Assembly: GCA_030831265.1 (NCBI GenBank)
Contig: JAURLM010000139.1
Location: 1-24,906 of the forward strand
Source of the DNA: Chloroflexota bacterium
GTDB lineage: Bacteria; Chloroflexota; Dehalococcoidia; Lucifugimonadales; Lucifugimonadaceae
DNA length: 24,906 nt
Reading direction: 5' to 3'
Position numbers and translations under genes: made by a program
Shown: positions 1-7,202 of the stretch, piece by piece
How positions within the stretch are numbered: position 1 is the first letter of the stretch
Layout: each line of letters opens with the position of its first letter
Notes under the pieces: model-generated
Told to the model about the DNA's origin: nothing
Databases searched by the model: none
Seen by the model: the letters and a program-made list of their open reading frames with translations, nothing else

Positions 1-56
1 GAAAAATCTGCCGCCGAGTTTTTGTTATGCGGAACCCCGGAACCGTAAAGCAAGAA

Positions 57-1184
57 CTATCGCAGGGCCACGCTGCCGTCTTCCCTGATTGGCGGTGCGA
101 CGTTCGCCGGGTTGAACGGGTGCATGGCAACCGCTTTTTCGTTGAACTCAACGCCAAGTCCAGGGCGCTCTGACGGCGTGTACCAGCCGTTTTCCAGCTT
201 CATCGGCTCATCCACCATGTCACGTCGGGGTGACTTGTCCTCATCCACCGATTCCTGCACGTCCCAGGCGGGGCACGAGACTGCGAGGGCGATGTTGGCC
301 GCGGTGGCGATTGGCCCCTGGAAGTTGTGCGGGCAAATCTTGATGTGGTGCGCTTCGGCGATAGTCGCTATCTTCTTTGTGCCTGTTATTCCGCCTGCAA
401 CGGCGATATCTGGCTTGAAGAAGGCGCACTTTGTGAGCTGGGCGTACTCCCTGAACTCCCAGACGCCCACGTTTCGTTCACCGACAGCCAGCGGCACTCG
501 CATCTTGTCGGCCACCTCGGCCATCGCCACGACCGAATCGGGCACTATCGGGTCTTCGACGAAGTAGAGCCGGAACTTCTCAAGCTCCTCGCAGAACGCC
601 ACAGCTTCTGATGGCTGCATGTTGCGGTGGATGTCTATGGCGAGATCCATCTCCCAGCCAACTGTCTCCCGTACCGCCGCCACGATATCGACACCCTTCT
701 TCAGCATTTCTGAGTACGCCATGTCCGGCCATGTGTCCGGCATCGGGGTGAACTTCAATGCCGTGTAGCCCTGGTCCTGCCATTTTTTGGCGTCAGCTGC
801 GGCGTTTTCAGGAGTGTCCTTGCGGATTCCCTGTGCGATCGCTCGCACCTTGTGGCGTACCTTGCCGCCAAGCAGATCCCAGACTGGTGCCTGCAGGCGC
901 TTGCCCTTGATGTCCCACAGCGCCATGTCGATAGCGCTCACCGCGCCGCCGATGCTGTTGCCGCGGAAGTTGCTGTTGTAGCGCCAGATGTAGTTCCAGA
1001 TATGCTCGATGTCACCGGGATCCATGCCGATCAGCGCATCTGCCACACCGTGGATAGTCTGCTCAGCCGCTTTGGGATATGACCAGTAACAGGACTCGCC
1101 AACTCCCTGTGTGCCGTCATCGGTGGTGATTCGGCAGACAAGGAACCTGGATACGAAGAAGGTCTCTATTTTCTCTATTTTCAT
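57..1184 (-). CDS. Acid-sugar dehydratase, enolase superfamily (galactonate dehydratase-like)
   Basis: A 375-residue mandelate racemase/muconate lactonizing-type enzyme, expected to dehydrate an aldonate or aldarate to its 2-keto-3-deoxy form in the cytoplasm. The N-terminal capping domain (about 1-115) is followed by the TIM barrel. Visible Mg ligands are D184, E210 (in VEDP) and E236 (in GER). The likely acid/base histidines are H186 (in DIHRN) and H286 (in PHNFQG). The DxH pair and spacing match the D-galactonate dehydratase subgroup as I remember it (residues 183/185/209/235/285), and the second barrel strand reads LKFT instead of KxK. The start was set at the ATG preceded by AGGAC; the frame runs open 45 codons further upstream without a recognisable domain. 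It is the last gene of a minus-strand operon, 65 bp after the mannonate dehydratase-like gene. The family is certain; the substrate (galactonate, gluconate or another acid) is inferred. Confidence 0.88.
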   Translation of the reverse strand: MKIEKIETFFVSRFLVCRITTDDGTQGVGESCYWSYPKAAEQTIHGVADALIGMDPGDIEHIWNYIWRYNSNFRGNSIGGAVSAIDMALWDIKGKRLQAPVWDLLGGKVRHKVRAIAQGIRKDTPENAAADAKKWQDQGYTALKFTPMPDTWPDMAYSEMLKKGVDIVAAVRETVGWEMDLAIDIHRNMQPSEAVAFCEELEKFRLYFVEDPIVPDSVVAMAEVADKMRVPLAVGERNVGVWEFREYAQLTKCAFFKPDIAVAGGITGTKKIATIAEAHHIKICPHNFQGPIATAANIALAVSCPAWDVQESVDEDKSPRRDMVDEPMKLENGWYTPSERPGLGVEFNEKAVAMHPFNPANVAPPIREDGSVALR

Positions 1185-1249
1185 TTTTTGTCCTGTTCGG
1201 AAGGTGTTGAGCCTTGTTTCATTTGGCAAAGAGATGTTGCCGCTATGCC

Positions 1250-2254
1250 CTAACGTTTGGCCACGTCCAGTAACGCCTGTATATAGCCGTTTGCGAACGC
1301 CCTGCCCCGGTGACCCCACGATGTGTCTCCAATCGTATGCGGGACGTGGTCGTTGACGAATACGCCATCGAAGCCGATGTCGCGGAACAGTTTGATGGCA
1401 CGGTACATGTCCACGTGTCCCGTGTTGATGAACTCCTCGTGAAACGTTGGCCCCGGGTTCGATACGTTCCTGAAGTGGACGTACAGGATCTTCTTGCGTT
1501 CACCGAAGTGGCGGATCATTTCGTAGATTCCACCGTCGGCGGCATCTTCCATCTCGGCGAACGTTCCCTGGCAGAACTCGATGGCGTTGGAAGGCGAGTC
1601 GACAATCCCGGTAAGCCGCTTGTAGGCATCGAAGCCGTTCAGCAGCCTCGGGATTCCGCCGAGTGACCGTACCGGTGGGTCTGCCGGGTGGATTCCCAGT
1701 CGTATCCCTTCCTCCTCGGCAACCGGGGTGATAATCCGGATCCAGTACTCAAGGTTCTCCCACATCTCATCTTCGGTGTACTCACGTCCGTGCGTTAGCG
1801 GCGCGTTGAGGTGCTTTGCGTGGTCATAGCTTGAGACCTTTGAGCCACCTCGGTTTGGAGTGTCGTTGGTGGTTCGCCATACGCTGGATGGCATCCAGTT
1901 GTATCCGAATATCGGAATGCCGGCGCGGGCGATGTTGCGGATGGTATAGATCATGTTTTCGATCTGGCGGTCACGGTCAGGGCCACCGAGCATGATCTGG
2001 TTGTTGAACGCCGAAGGGGCGTTTTCCAGTGCTTCCAGGTGCAGGCCGAAAGATTCGACATGCTCCCGTAGCCTGGCGAGGTCGTCCAGTTCCCAGCGGT
2101 CCTCTCCGGGCACGACGCCCGGCGGCCGCACTGGATTACGCGCAGTTGAGGATTGGAGCACGACGTCAGTGGCTCCGTACTGCGCGGCGAACGCCAGGAA
2201 CTCGTCCAGCGGAGTGTCATACACGGACGGGACGAAATTGAAGCCAAGTCTCAT
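1250..2254 (-). CDS. Mannonate dehydratase-like protein (UxuA family, short form)
   Basis: A 334-residue TIM-barrel protein of the UxuA family, which converts D-mannonate to 2-keto-3-deoxygluconate. Typical segments are visible: TPVAEEEGIRLGIHPADPP around 176-194, FCQGT at 227-231, VHFRN at 259-263, TFHEEF at 270-275 and VNDHV at 300-304. Expected metal/active-site residues are H189, C228, H260, D302 and H303, all present. E. coli UxuA is about 394 residues; here the central insertion before the IxPVAEE segment is missing, so this is a compact relative that may have another substrate. The ATG start has only a weak ribosome site (GAGAAA). It lies 39 bp after the Gfo/Idh/MocA gene and 65 bp before the enolase-type dehydratase, so it is probably cotranscribed. 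Confidence 0.85.
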   Translation of the reverse strand: MRLGFNFVPSVYDTPLDEFLAFAAQYGATDVVLQSSTARNPVRPPGVVPGEDRWELDDLARLREHVESFGLHLEALENAPSAFNNQIMLGGPDRDRQIENMIYTIRNIARAGIPIFGYNWMPSSVWRTTNDTPNRGGSKVSSYDHAKHLNAPLTHGREYTEDEMWENLEYWIRIITPVAEEEGIRLGIHPADPPVRSLGGIPRLLNGFDAYKRLTGIVDSPSNAIEFCQGTFAEMEDAADGGIYEMIRHFGERKKILYVHFRNVSNPGPTFHEEFINTGHVDMYRAIKLFRDIGFDGVFVNDHVPHTIGDTSWGHRGRAFANGYIQALLDVAKR

Positions 2255-2293
2255 GCGGTAGTTTCTCGAATCGGCGTCGTGTCAGAGCCTGCT

Positions 2294-3550
2294 CTATATC
2301 TTCCAGTGGGCGTTGATGCTGGCTTCGTATTCGGCTGTCTGTTCGTTCTCGATTTCTTCGATGGTGACTGGTCTGCCGAGCACGGATGATTCCAGGGCCG
2401 CGTTACAGACCGCAAGGTCTTTGCGGCCGACATACGCGTCCACTTCAGGCGTCGTGCCATCGGCAATGCACTGGCCGAGTTCGTAGTACTCAAGCGCGAC
2501 CAGGAAGCGGTCGGCATCTTCGAACGGAACTCTGCCTGCGTAAGAGCCGATCCTGTCGCTGCCGAAGAGGCGTGCGGGCAACTCATCAAGGTGGAAATCG
2601 GGGACGAGTTCCAGGACTTCATCACCGCTGATCTTGCCAACACCGTCGATGGTCACCGTAAGTGGGTCGCCACGACGCTGCTTAGCCGGTTCCATTGAGC
2701 CCTTGGAGCCGTAGATCATGCCGTATCGCATTGGCTCACCGTGCGCTGCATAGAATGAAGTCCACTGCCCGACTGCGCCGCTCTTGAATTTTAGTGTCGA
2801 GATCACCATGTCCTCGGCGTCGGCGTCTATCTCGTCAGGAACCTCTTTGGCCCAGTGGTCGTAGAAATTGGCGACTCCGATCCGTTCGCCCTTGTATCGC
2901 TTCGGTTCCCACACTTTCGAGACTGCGAAGACCTCTTCGATGTCACCCATGTAGTACATGATCTGGTCAACGGCGTGAACGCCGGCATCGACGAAGATGC
3001 CACCGATGTTCTTGTAGTGTCGCCACGGCCAGATGATGATGTCGCTGCCACCGGATGCAGAACCCAGCAGGAATGCGTAAGGCTTGCCGATGACACCTGC
3101 GTCGATGAGCGCTTTGTTCAGTCGGCACATCGGGTCTCGCCGTTCTTGTTCACCGACGCTGAGTACTTTTCCGCTCTTTTTCCAGGCTTCGATTACCCGG
3201 TTGCAGCCGCGAACCGTGAGCGAGAGCGGCTTTTCGCAGAGGACGTTGTAGCCCAGTTCGAAGGCAATCTCCGCCACCTTGTGGTGTGAGCCGGAGTCGG
3301 TCGTAATGTCGACCGCTTCGATGTCTGGCCGCTGTTTCTGCATTGTCTCCATTGACGTGAAGACCTGCGGTCGTGAGCCAAGCATCTGCTCAGCAAGATC
3401 AGCAAGGTGGTTAGCGTTGTCTTCCCGGAGATCACACACGGCGACCAGTTCCACGTTCGCCATGCCGCTTTCATAGAGTGCACCAAGTGCCCGCAGATGC
3501 CTGCCGCCCATGCCACCAGCGCCGACGATTGCTATTGGTATTCGAACCAT
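2294..3550 (-). CDS. Gfo/Idh/MocA family NAD(P)-dependent oxidoreductase
   Basis: A 418-residue dehydrogenase of the glucose-fructose oxidoreductase / inositol dehydrogenase family, likely oxidising or reducing a sugar, cyclitol or sugar acid in the cytoplasm. The N-terminal Rossmann fold carries GAGGMGGRH (10-18). The family hallmark EKP is at 106-108 and the substrate-side DAGVHAVD motif at 188-195 supplies H192. The C-terminal part (about 145-400) is the alpha/beta substrate domain. The ATG at 3550 is chosen because GGAG sits five bases upstream; an in-frame ATG at 3565 lies before that ribosome site and is unlikely. It is second in the operon, 54 bp after the aldehyde dehydrogenase, with a small hairpin between them. 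Its context suggests a redox step on the same sugar acid handled by the two dehydratases. The substrate is not determinable from sequence. Confidence 0.9.
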   Translation of the reverse strand: MVRIPIAIVGAGGMGGRHLRALGALYESGMANVELVAVCDLREDNANHLADLAEQMLGSRPQVFTSMETMQKQRPDIEAVDITTDSGSHHKVAEIAFELGYNVLCEKPLSLTVRGCNRVIEAWKKSGKVLSVGEQERRDPMCRLNKALIDAGVIGKPYAFLLGSASGGSDIIIWPWRHYKNIGGIFVDAGVHAVDQIMYYMGDIEEVFAVSKVWEPKRYKGERIGVANFYDHWAKEVPDEIDADAEDMVISTLKFKSGAVGQWTSFYAAHGEPMRYGMIYGSKGSMEPAKQRRGDPLTVTIDGVGKISGDEVLELVPDFHLDELPARLFGSDRIGSYAGRVPFEDADRFLVALEYYELGQCIADGTTPEVDAYVGRKDLAVCNAALESSVLGRPVTIEEIENEQTAEYEASINAHWKI

Positions 3551-3565
3551 GTTGTCTCCTTGCAT

Positions 3566-3583
3566 CTCACGTGGAGGCGTGAG
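3566..3583 (-). other. Intergenic hairpin between aldehyde dehydrogenase and oxidoreductase genes
   Basis: CTCACG, a six-base loop and CGTGAG form a perfect 6-bp stem just upstream of the ribosome site of the Gfo/Idh/MocA gene. There is no following T-run, so it is not an intrinsic terminator. It could be an mRNA processing or translation-control element, or chance. Confidence 0.35.
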
Positions 3584-3604
3584 TGAGGCTAGTCAATGCT
3601 GTCC

Positions 3605-5104
3605 TTAGATGAACCGTGAGCGCTCACGTGCGCTCGCTGAGTAGTCGATGTATGCGGTGATCGTCTCCGTGAAGAAGTCGAAGGCCTCGGTGCCCTGCTC
3701 TCGTTGTCCCACGCCGGATGCCTTGAGGCCGCCAAACGGCAGATGGACTTCGCCGCCGAGCGTTGGGGCGTTGACGTGGACCATGCCGGTCTCGACAGTG
3801 TTGATGTACTCATGAGCAAGTACCAGGTCACGAGTGTAGATAGACGATGACAGCCCGAATTTTACCGAGTTTGAGATTCGAACTGCGTCTTGCACGTCTT
3901 CTGCCTGGAATACCGAAAGCACCGGCCCGAAAATTTCTTCCTGGGCGATCCGGCTGTTCTCCGGCACGTCGGTGAAGATGGTCGGTTCGACGTAGTAGCC
4001 GCCTTCGTACTCGGCTCCTTCGAGGGCGTGCCCGCCGACAACGAGTTTTGCGCCTTCTTCCGTCCCGTAGCCAATGTATTCACGAACCGTGTTGAACTGG
4101 CTCTTGCTGGATAGCGGAGCGACATCGTTCTCTGGATCCATGCCGTCACCGACCTTGAGAGCCTTTGTCTGGGCGATCAGGCGGTCCATGAACTCGTTGT
4201 AGACGCCTTTCTGGACGATGGCGCGGCTGGTTGCAGTGCAGCGCTGCCCGGTGGAGCCGAACGCTCCCTGCACGATGCCAGGGACAGCCTTATCGAGGTC
4301 GGCGTCGTTCATCACGATGGCTGCATTCTTGCCGCCAAGTTCCGCCTGTACCTTCTTCAGGGCTTCAGCACCACGGGCGTATATGCGAGTGCCGATTTCT
4401 GTCGAGCCGGTAAATGACACGCCGCCAATGCGCGGGTCTTCGACGAGTTTGTTGCCGATAGAACCTCCGGGACCGGTGACAAGGTTGAATACACCAGCGG
4501 GGATGCCGGCCTCTTCAAAAATCTCGGCGATGATTGTGGCAGCGAACGGTGTTGCCGAAGCTGGCTTAAACACTATGGCATTGCCGCAGATCAGCGCAGG
4601 GGCCATCTTCCAGACCGGGATGGCCACCGGGAAGTTCCACGGCGTGATGATGGAGACGACGCCGAGGGGACGCTTGAACGTGTAGGCAGCGGTGTCTGGG
4701 AGTTCGGAAGGCGTGGTGTAGCCGAAGAGCCTGCGGCCTTCTCCAGCAGCATACTCGAGTATATTCATCGCCCGTTTCACTTCACCAGTGGCATCGGCGA
4801 TTGGCTTGCCTTCTTCGATGGTGATTGCGCGGGCGAGTTCCCCTGCTCGGCGTTCGAAAACATCGATCGCCTTGAACAGGATAGAGCCGCGCTGTGGCGC
4901 TGGCATCTTGCCCCATGCGGGAGCAGACGCGGCGGCCTCCGCAATTGCACTGTCAGCGTCCTGCACTACCGACGCCTGGAATTCCCCCACGACCTGCTTT
5001 GGCCGTGCCGGGTTCACTGTGCGGTATTTTTCGCCCGAAGCGGACTCTACCCACTTACCGCCGATGAAGTTCTTGTGTACGCCTGCCGATTGCGCCTCGC
5101 TCAA
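3605..5104 (-). CDS. Aldehyde dehydrogenase, alpha-ketoglutarate-semialdehyde dehydrogenase-like
   Basis: A 499-residue NAD(P)-dependent aldehyde dehydrogenase of normal family length. The oxyanion-hole motif PWNFP has N157, the general base is E255 in AELGGKN, the nucleophile is C289 in GQRCT, and EEIFGPV (389-395) and PFGGLKASG (456-464) are intact. The closest functional match I recognise is the group that oxidises alpha-ketoglutarate semialdehyde to alpha-ketoglutarate at the end of oxidative pentose and uronate pathways. Succinate-semialdehyde or other aldehydes remain possible. It starts with TTG, supported by GGGGAG six bases upstream and by the usual N-terminal length. It is the first gene of a four-gene minus-strand operon containing a Gfo/Idh/MocA oxidoreductase and two sugar-acid dehydratases, which fits an oxidative sugar-acid pathway. 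Confidence 0.9.
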   Translation of the reverse strand: MSEAQSAGVHKNFIGGKWVESASGEKYRTVNPARPKQVVGEFQASVVQDADSAIAEAAASAPAWGKMPAPQRGSILFKAIDVFERRAGELARAITIEEGKPIADATGEVKRAMNILEYAAGEGRRLFGYTTPSELPDTAAYTFKRPLGVVSIITPWNFPVAIPVWKMAPALICGNAIVFKPASATPFAATIIAEIFEEAGIPAGVFNLVTGPGGSIGNKLVEDPRIGGVSFTGSTEIGTRIYARGAEALKKVQAELGGKNAAIVMNDADLDKAVPGIVQGAFGSTGQRCTATSRAIVQKGVYNEFMDRLIAQTKALKVGDGMDPENDVAPLSSKSQFNTVREYIGYGTEEGAKLVVGGHALEGAEYEGGYYVEPTIFTDVPENSRIAQEEIFGPVLSVFQAEDVQDAVRISNSVKFGLSSSIYTRDLVLAHEYINTVETGMVHVNAPTLGGEVHLPFGGLKASGVGQREQGTEAFDFFTETITAYIDYSASARERSRFI

Positions 5105-5110
5105 CTGTGG

Positions 5111-5116
5111 CTCCCC
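5111..5116 (-). promoter_or_regulatory. Ribosome binding site that fixes a TTG start
   Basis: GGGGAG on the minus strand lies six bases before the TTG at 5104, with no ATG or GTG at the expected N-terminus of the aldehyde dehydrogenase. This makes TTG the probable start. Confidence 0.6.
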
Positions 5117-5157
5117 GTTCTGCTGGTGATTTCAGCTTTTTACGAGGGCATAGTCTA

Positions 5158-5175
5158 GCGCTCTACCACTCAGCC
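5158..5175 (-). other. tRNA D-arm-like fragment
   Basis: On the minus strand this intergenic stretch reads GGCTGAGTGGTAGAGCGC, resembling the D-arm of a tRNA (GCTG, AGTGGTA loop, GAGC; three of four stem pairs). No anticodon stem, T-arm or acceptor stem follows downstream, so it is not a functional tRNA. It may be a decayed tRNA remnant or coincidence. Confidence 0.25.
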
Positions 5176-5213
5176 GTGGGCGTAGCAGGCAGCGAATAGC
5201 GTGAGGAGCGGGT

Positions 5214-6644
5214 TTACGAAGACCTGGCAGAACGTTCCGCGTGCTTGCGGTGACGGATCCGAGAGTTCTTGCTGCGGGACTGCTGGAAACCTTTGTGCTG
5301 TTTAGGCTGGCGTGGGCCTCCACCCGACGAGGGTGTGCGCTTCGAAAGCCTGTGCTGGGCAGCTTCCAGGGGAGTTGTTGGCGCTGAACTGGCCTGGCGA
5401 TCTCTTGCAGCCGTTTTCGGCATTGCCTGCGTCGCAGCCACTTCTTCGGCTGTCTGTTCGGTAAATTCTGGCAGCGTGCAGCGGTGAATCTTGCGACCCA
5501 GCTTCTTCTCAAGTGCGCGTACAGCTGCTTCATCCTCAGGCGTCACAAAGGTGAAGGCCCGACCTGACTGCTCGGAGCGTCCGGTTCGTCCAATGCGGTG
5601 AATGTATGCGTCAGGCGTATTCGGCATGTCCATGTTGATGACATGTGAAATGTTGGCAACATCTATGCCGCGCGCCGCAATGTCGGTCGCAACAAGTATC
5701 TGGAACTTTCCTTCACGGAAACCCTGCATTGCCCGGTCTCGTTGTGCCTGTGACATGTTGCCTTGCAGCGCAACTGCGTTGTGCCCGTTGCTTTTTAGCT
5801 GCTGCGCCACTCTCAGGGCACGGTGCTTGGTGCGGGTGAAGATGATTGCAGACCCGAAGCTCACGTCACCAAGCAGGAAGTTGAGCAGCGGGGTTTTCTG
5901 GCGTTGCGTCACGGGGTAAAGCTCGTGATCGATAGTCGAAACGACGCTGGAATGTCCTACGTCCGCTACTTTGGGGTGATTCAACACCTTGTTTGCCAGT
6001 TTCCTGATCTCGTCAGGCATGGTGGCGGAGAACATCAGTGTCTGGCGATCCTCAGGGATCAGCTCCACGATGCGTCGAACGTCCGGCAAGAAGCCCATAT
6101 CCAGCATCATGTCTGCTTCGTCGATGATGAGCGTGTCGATGCCGGAGAGATCAATCCCACGCTGGCCGTGAAGGTCCAACAGGCGACCGGGACACGCGAC
6201 TACCACCTGCGGCCTGGATCGCAATGCGTTTAGCTGATGGCGAATAGAAACACCACCGTAGACAGTCGTTGAGCGGATCGGCGTGAACTGGCCCAGTGTG
6301 GTGAACTCTTCGTGTATCTGCTTTGCGAGTTCGCGTGTTGGTGCCAGGACGAGTACGGATGGGCCGGATTTGCGCCGGGACATCAGTTTTTCCAGTACGG
6401 GAAGGGCGAATGCAGCGGTCTTGCCCGTGCCGGTCTGCGCCATGCCGAGCACATCATGCCCTTCAAGCACGGCAGGAATGACTTCTAGCTGAATTGGGCG
6501 CGGGGTGTCATAACCAGCGAATGCAATGCCGCGCTGGATGCTTGAACCGAGTTCAAATGAAGTGAACGCGGTCGTAGCCGGTGACGTTTGGGTGGTGATT
6601 TCGAGTCTCGTTTCTTGAATGGGGCGAAGCGACTTGCGCGTCAC
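5214..6644 (-). CDS. DEAD-box ATP-dependent RNA helicase (RhlE-like)
   Basis: A 476-residue superfamily 2 RNA helicase that unwinds RNA duplexes with ATP in ribosome assembly or mRNA decay. All core motifs are visible: Q motif (F30 and GYDTPRPIQ, 44-52), Walker A AQTGTGKT (69-76), PTRELA (102-107), GG (130-131), PGR (152-154), DEAD (175-178), SAT (206-208), ARGIDV (324-329) and HRIGRTGR (349-356). The core ends near residue 395. A low-complexity tail rich in Arg, Lys, Ser and Gln (about 400-476) follows and probably binds RNA, as in RhlE proteins. The proposed start is GTG at 6644 with no clear ribosome site; a later non-ATG start cannot be excluded because the first 25 residues are not conserved. 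The upstream region is rich in palindromes. It is a standalone gene between two metabolic blocks. Confidence 0.93.
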   Translation of the reverse strand: MTRKSLRPIQETRLEITTQTSPATTAFTSFELGSSIQRGIAFAGYDTPRPIQLEVIPAVLEGHDVLGMAQTGTGKTAAFALPVLEKLMSRRKSGPSVLVLAPTRELAKQIHEEFTTLGQFTPIRSTTVYGGVSIRHQLNALRSRPQVVVACPGRLLDLHGQRGIDLSGIDTLIIDEADMMLDMGFLPDVRRIVELIPEDRQTLMFSATMPDEIRKLANKVLNHPKVADVGHSSVVSTIDHELYPVTQRQKTPLLNFLLGDVSFGSAIIFTRTKHRALRVAQQLKSNGHNAVALQGNMSQAQRDRAMQGFREGKFQILVATDIAARGIDVANISHVINMDMPNTPDAYIHRIGRTGRSEQSGRAFTFVTPEDEAAVRALEKKLGRKIHRCTLPEFTEQTAEEVAATQAMPKTAARDRQASSAPTTPLEAAQHRLSKRTPSSGGGPRQPKQHKGFQQSRSKNSRIRHRKHAERSARSS

Positions 6645-6921
6645 GGGTTATTGCCATCTACGGCACGAGTGATATTTGTCTGAAGCCGATCGGCCAGTAG
6701 TTGCGGGTCTGAACAACAAATTGTTGTGTGCCTGCAGGCCACAGTAGTGGCTCAGAATTCCGGACGTGCGCTTACGTAATTAAGAATAGCACCCTGAACG
6801 GGTTTCGATGTAGGGATGTTAGAAACAGCTTTGCAAGGCAATAACACGCATCACAAAGCGTAATGGCGTTGAGTTTAAGTTGCGGCCATCGCTTATGCGA
6901 GGTTGCAGCGAGAGTTGTCGG
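6645..6921. other. Gene-free leader region upstream of the RNA helicase gene
   Basis: No supported coding region is present. The stretch holds several short palindromes: GCCGATCGGC (6685-6694), an interrupted repeat ACAACAA/TTGTTGT (6713-6727), GCCTGCAGGC (6730-6739) and TTACGTAA (6772-6779). A convincing -35/-10 pair could not be identified. As this region precedes the helicase on the minus strand it should contain that gene's promoter and a 5' leader. Confidence 0.4.
6713..6727. promoter_or_regulatory. Inverted repeat, candidate operator upstream of helicase
   Basis: ACAACAA and TTGTTGT are perfect complements around a single central A, about 70 bp upstream of the helicase start. With a one-base centre it cannot form an RNA hairpin but could bind a dimeric regulator. 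No regulator is identified. Confidence 0.3.
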
Positions 6922-7050
6922 CTATTTGTCGATGCCGGCCATGGGATCTACACCAGGGTTTGGTGTGTCACGTTCCGGGAGCAGGAACAGTGAACCGATG
7001 AGTGCGGCGACGATCACCACGACGATGATCCAGGTCTTCTTAATTTTCAT
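6922..7050 (-). CDS. Hypothetical 42-residue single-pass membrane protein
   Basis: A short minus-strand reading frame starting at ATG 7050 encodes a Lys-rich start (MKIKKTW), one hydrophobic helix (about residues 8-24: IIVVVIVAALIGSLFLL), and a short polar tail rich in Pro and Asp ending in AGIDK. The positive-inside pattern predicts N-terminus in the cytoplasm and C-terminus outside. There is no lipobox cysteine and no signal-peptidase site I would trust. The ribosome site is poor (AGCAG close to the start, AAGG further upstream). It lies 92 bp downstream of the terminator that ends the PKD lipoprotein gene and about 280 bp upstream of the helicase. The alternation of charged, hydrophobic and polar segments favours a real small protein, but function is unknown. 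Confidence 0.5.
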   Translation of the reverse strand: MKIKKTWIIVVVIVAALIGSLFLLPERDTPNPGVDPMAGIDK

Positions 7051-7141
7051 GGGGCTGCTGTTTACCTTCGTGCCTGCAATGTTCGCTGTTGCGAATGAGG
7101 ATTATACGGGTGTGACGGCACTCCTCAACAGGTGAATCGAA

Positions 7142-7187
7142 AAAAGACCTCCCGCCAATCGGCATGCTGGCTGGAGGGAGGTCTTTT
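7142..7187 (-). terminator. Strong intrinsic terminator of the DUF4349/PKD lipoprotein gene
   Basis: A perfect 12-bp stem (AAAAGACCTCCC pairing with GGGAGGTCTTTT) is extended by an inner GCCA/TGGC pairing. On the minus strand it starts 15 bases after the lipoprotein stop codon and ends in a run of six T. Read from the plus strand it also ends in TTTT, so it may act in both directions. Confidence 0.9.
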
Positions 7188-7202
7188 GTCTCATGGCTTT
7201 GT

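Noticed and set aside
31..47. GC-rich repeat near the left edge as a terminator for the first operon
   Set aside because: The GGAACC copies are direct repeats, not inverted, so they do not form a stem.
5131..5213. Functional tRNA gene
   Set aside because: Only a D-arm-like segment is seen; anticodon stem, T-arm and acceptor pairing are missing.
6863..7135. Plus-strand 90-codon reading frame
   Set aside because: No ribosome site, no recognisable domain, and it overlaps the better-looking small membrane protein on the opposite strand.
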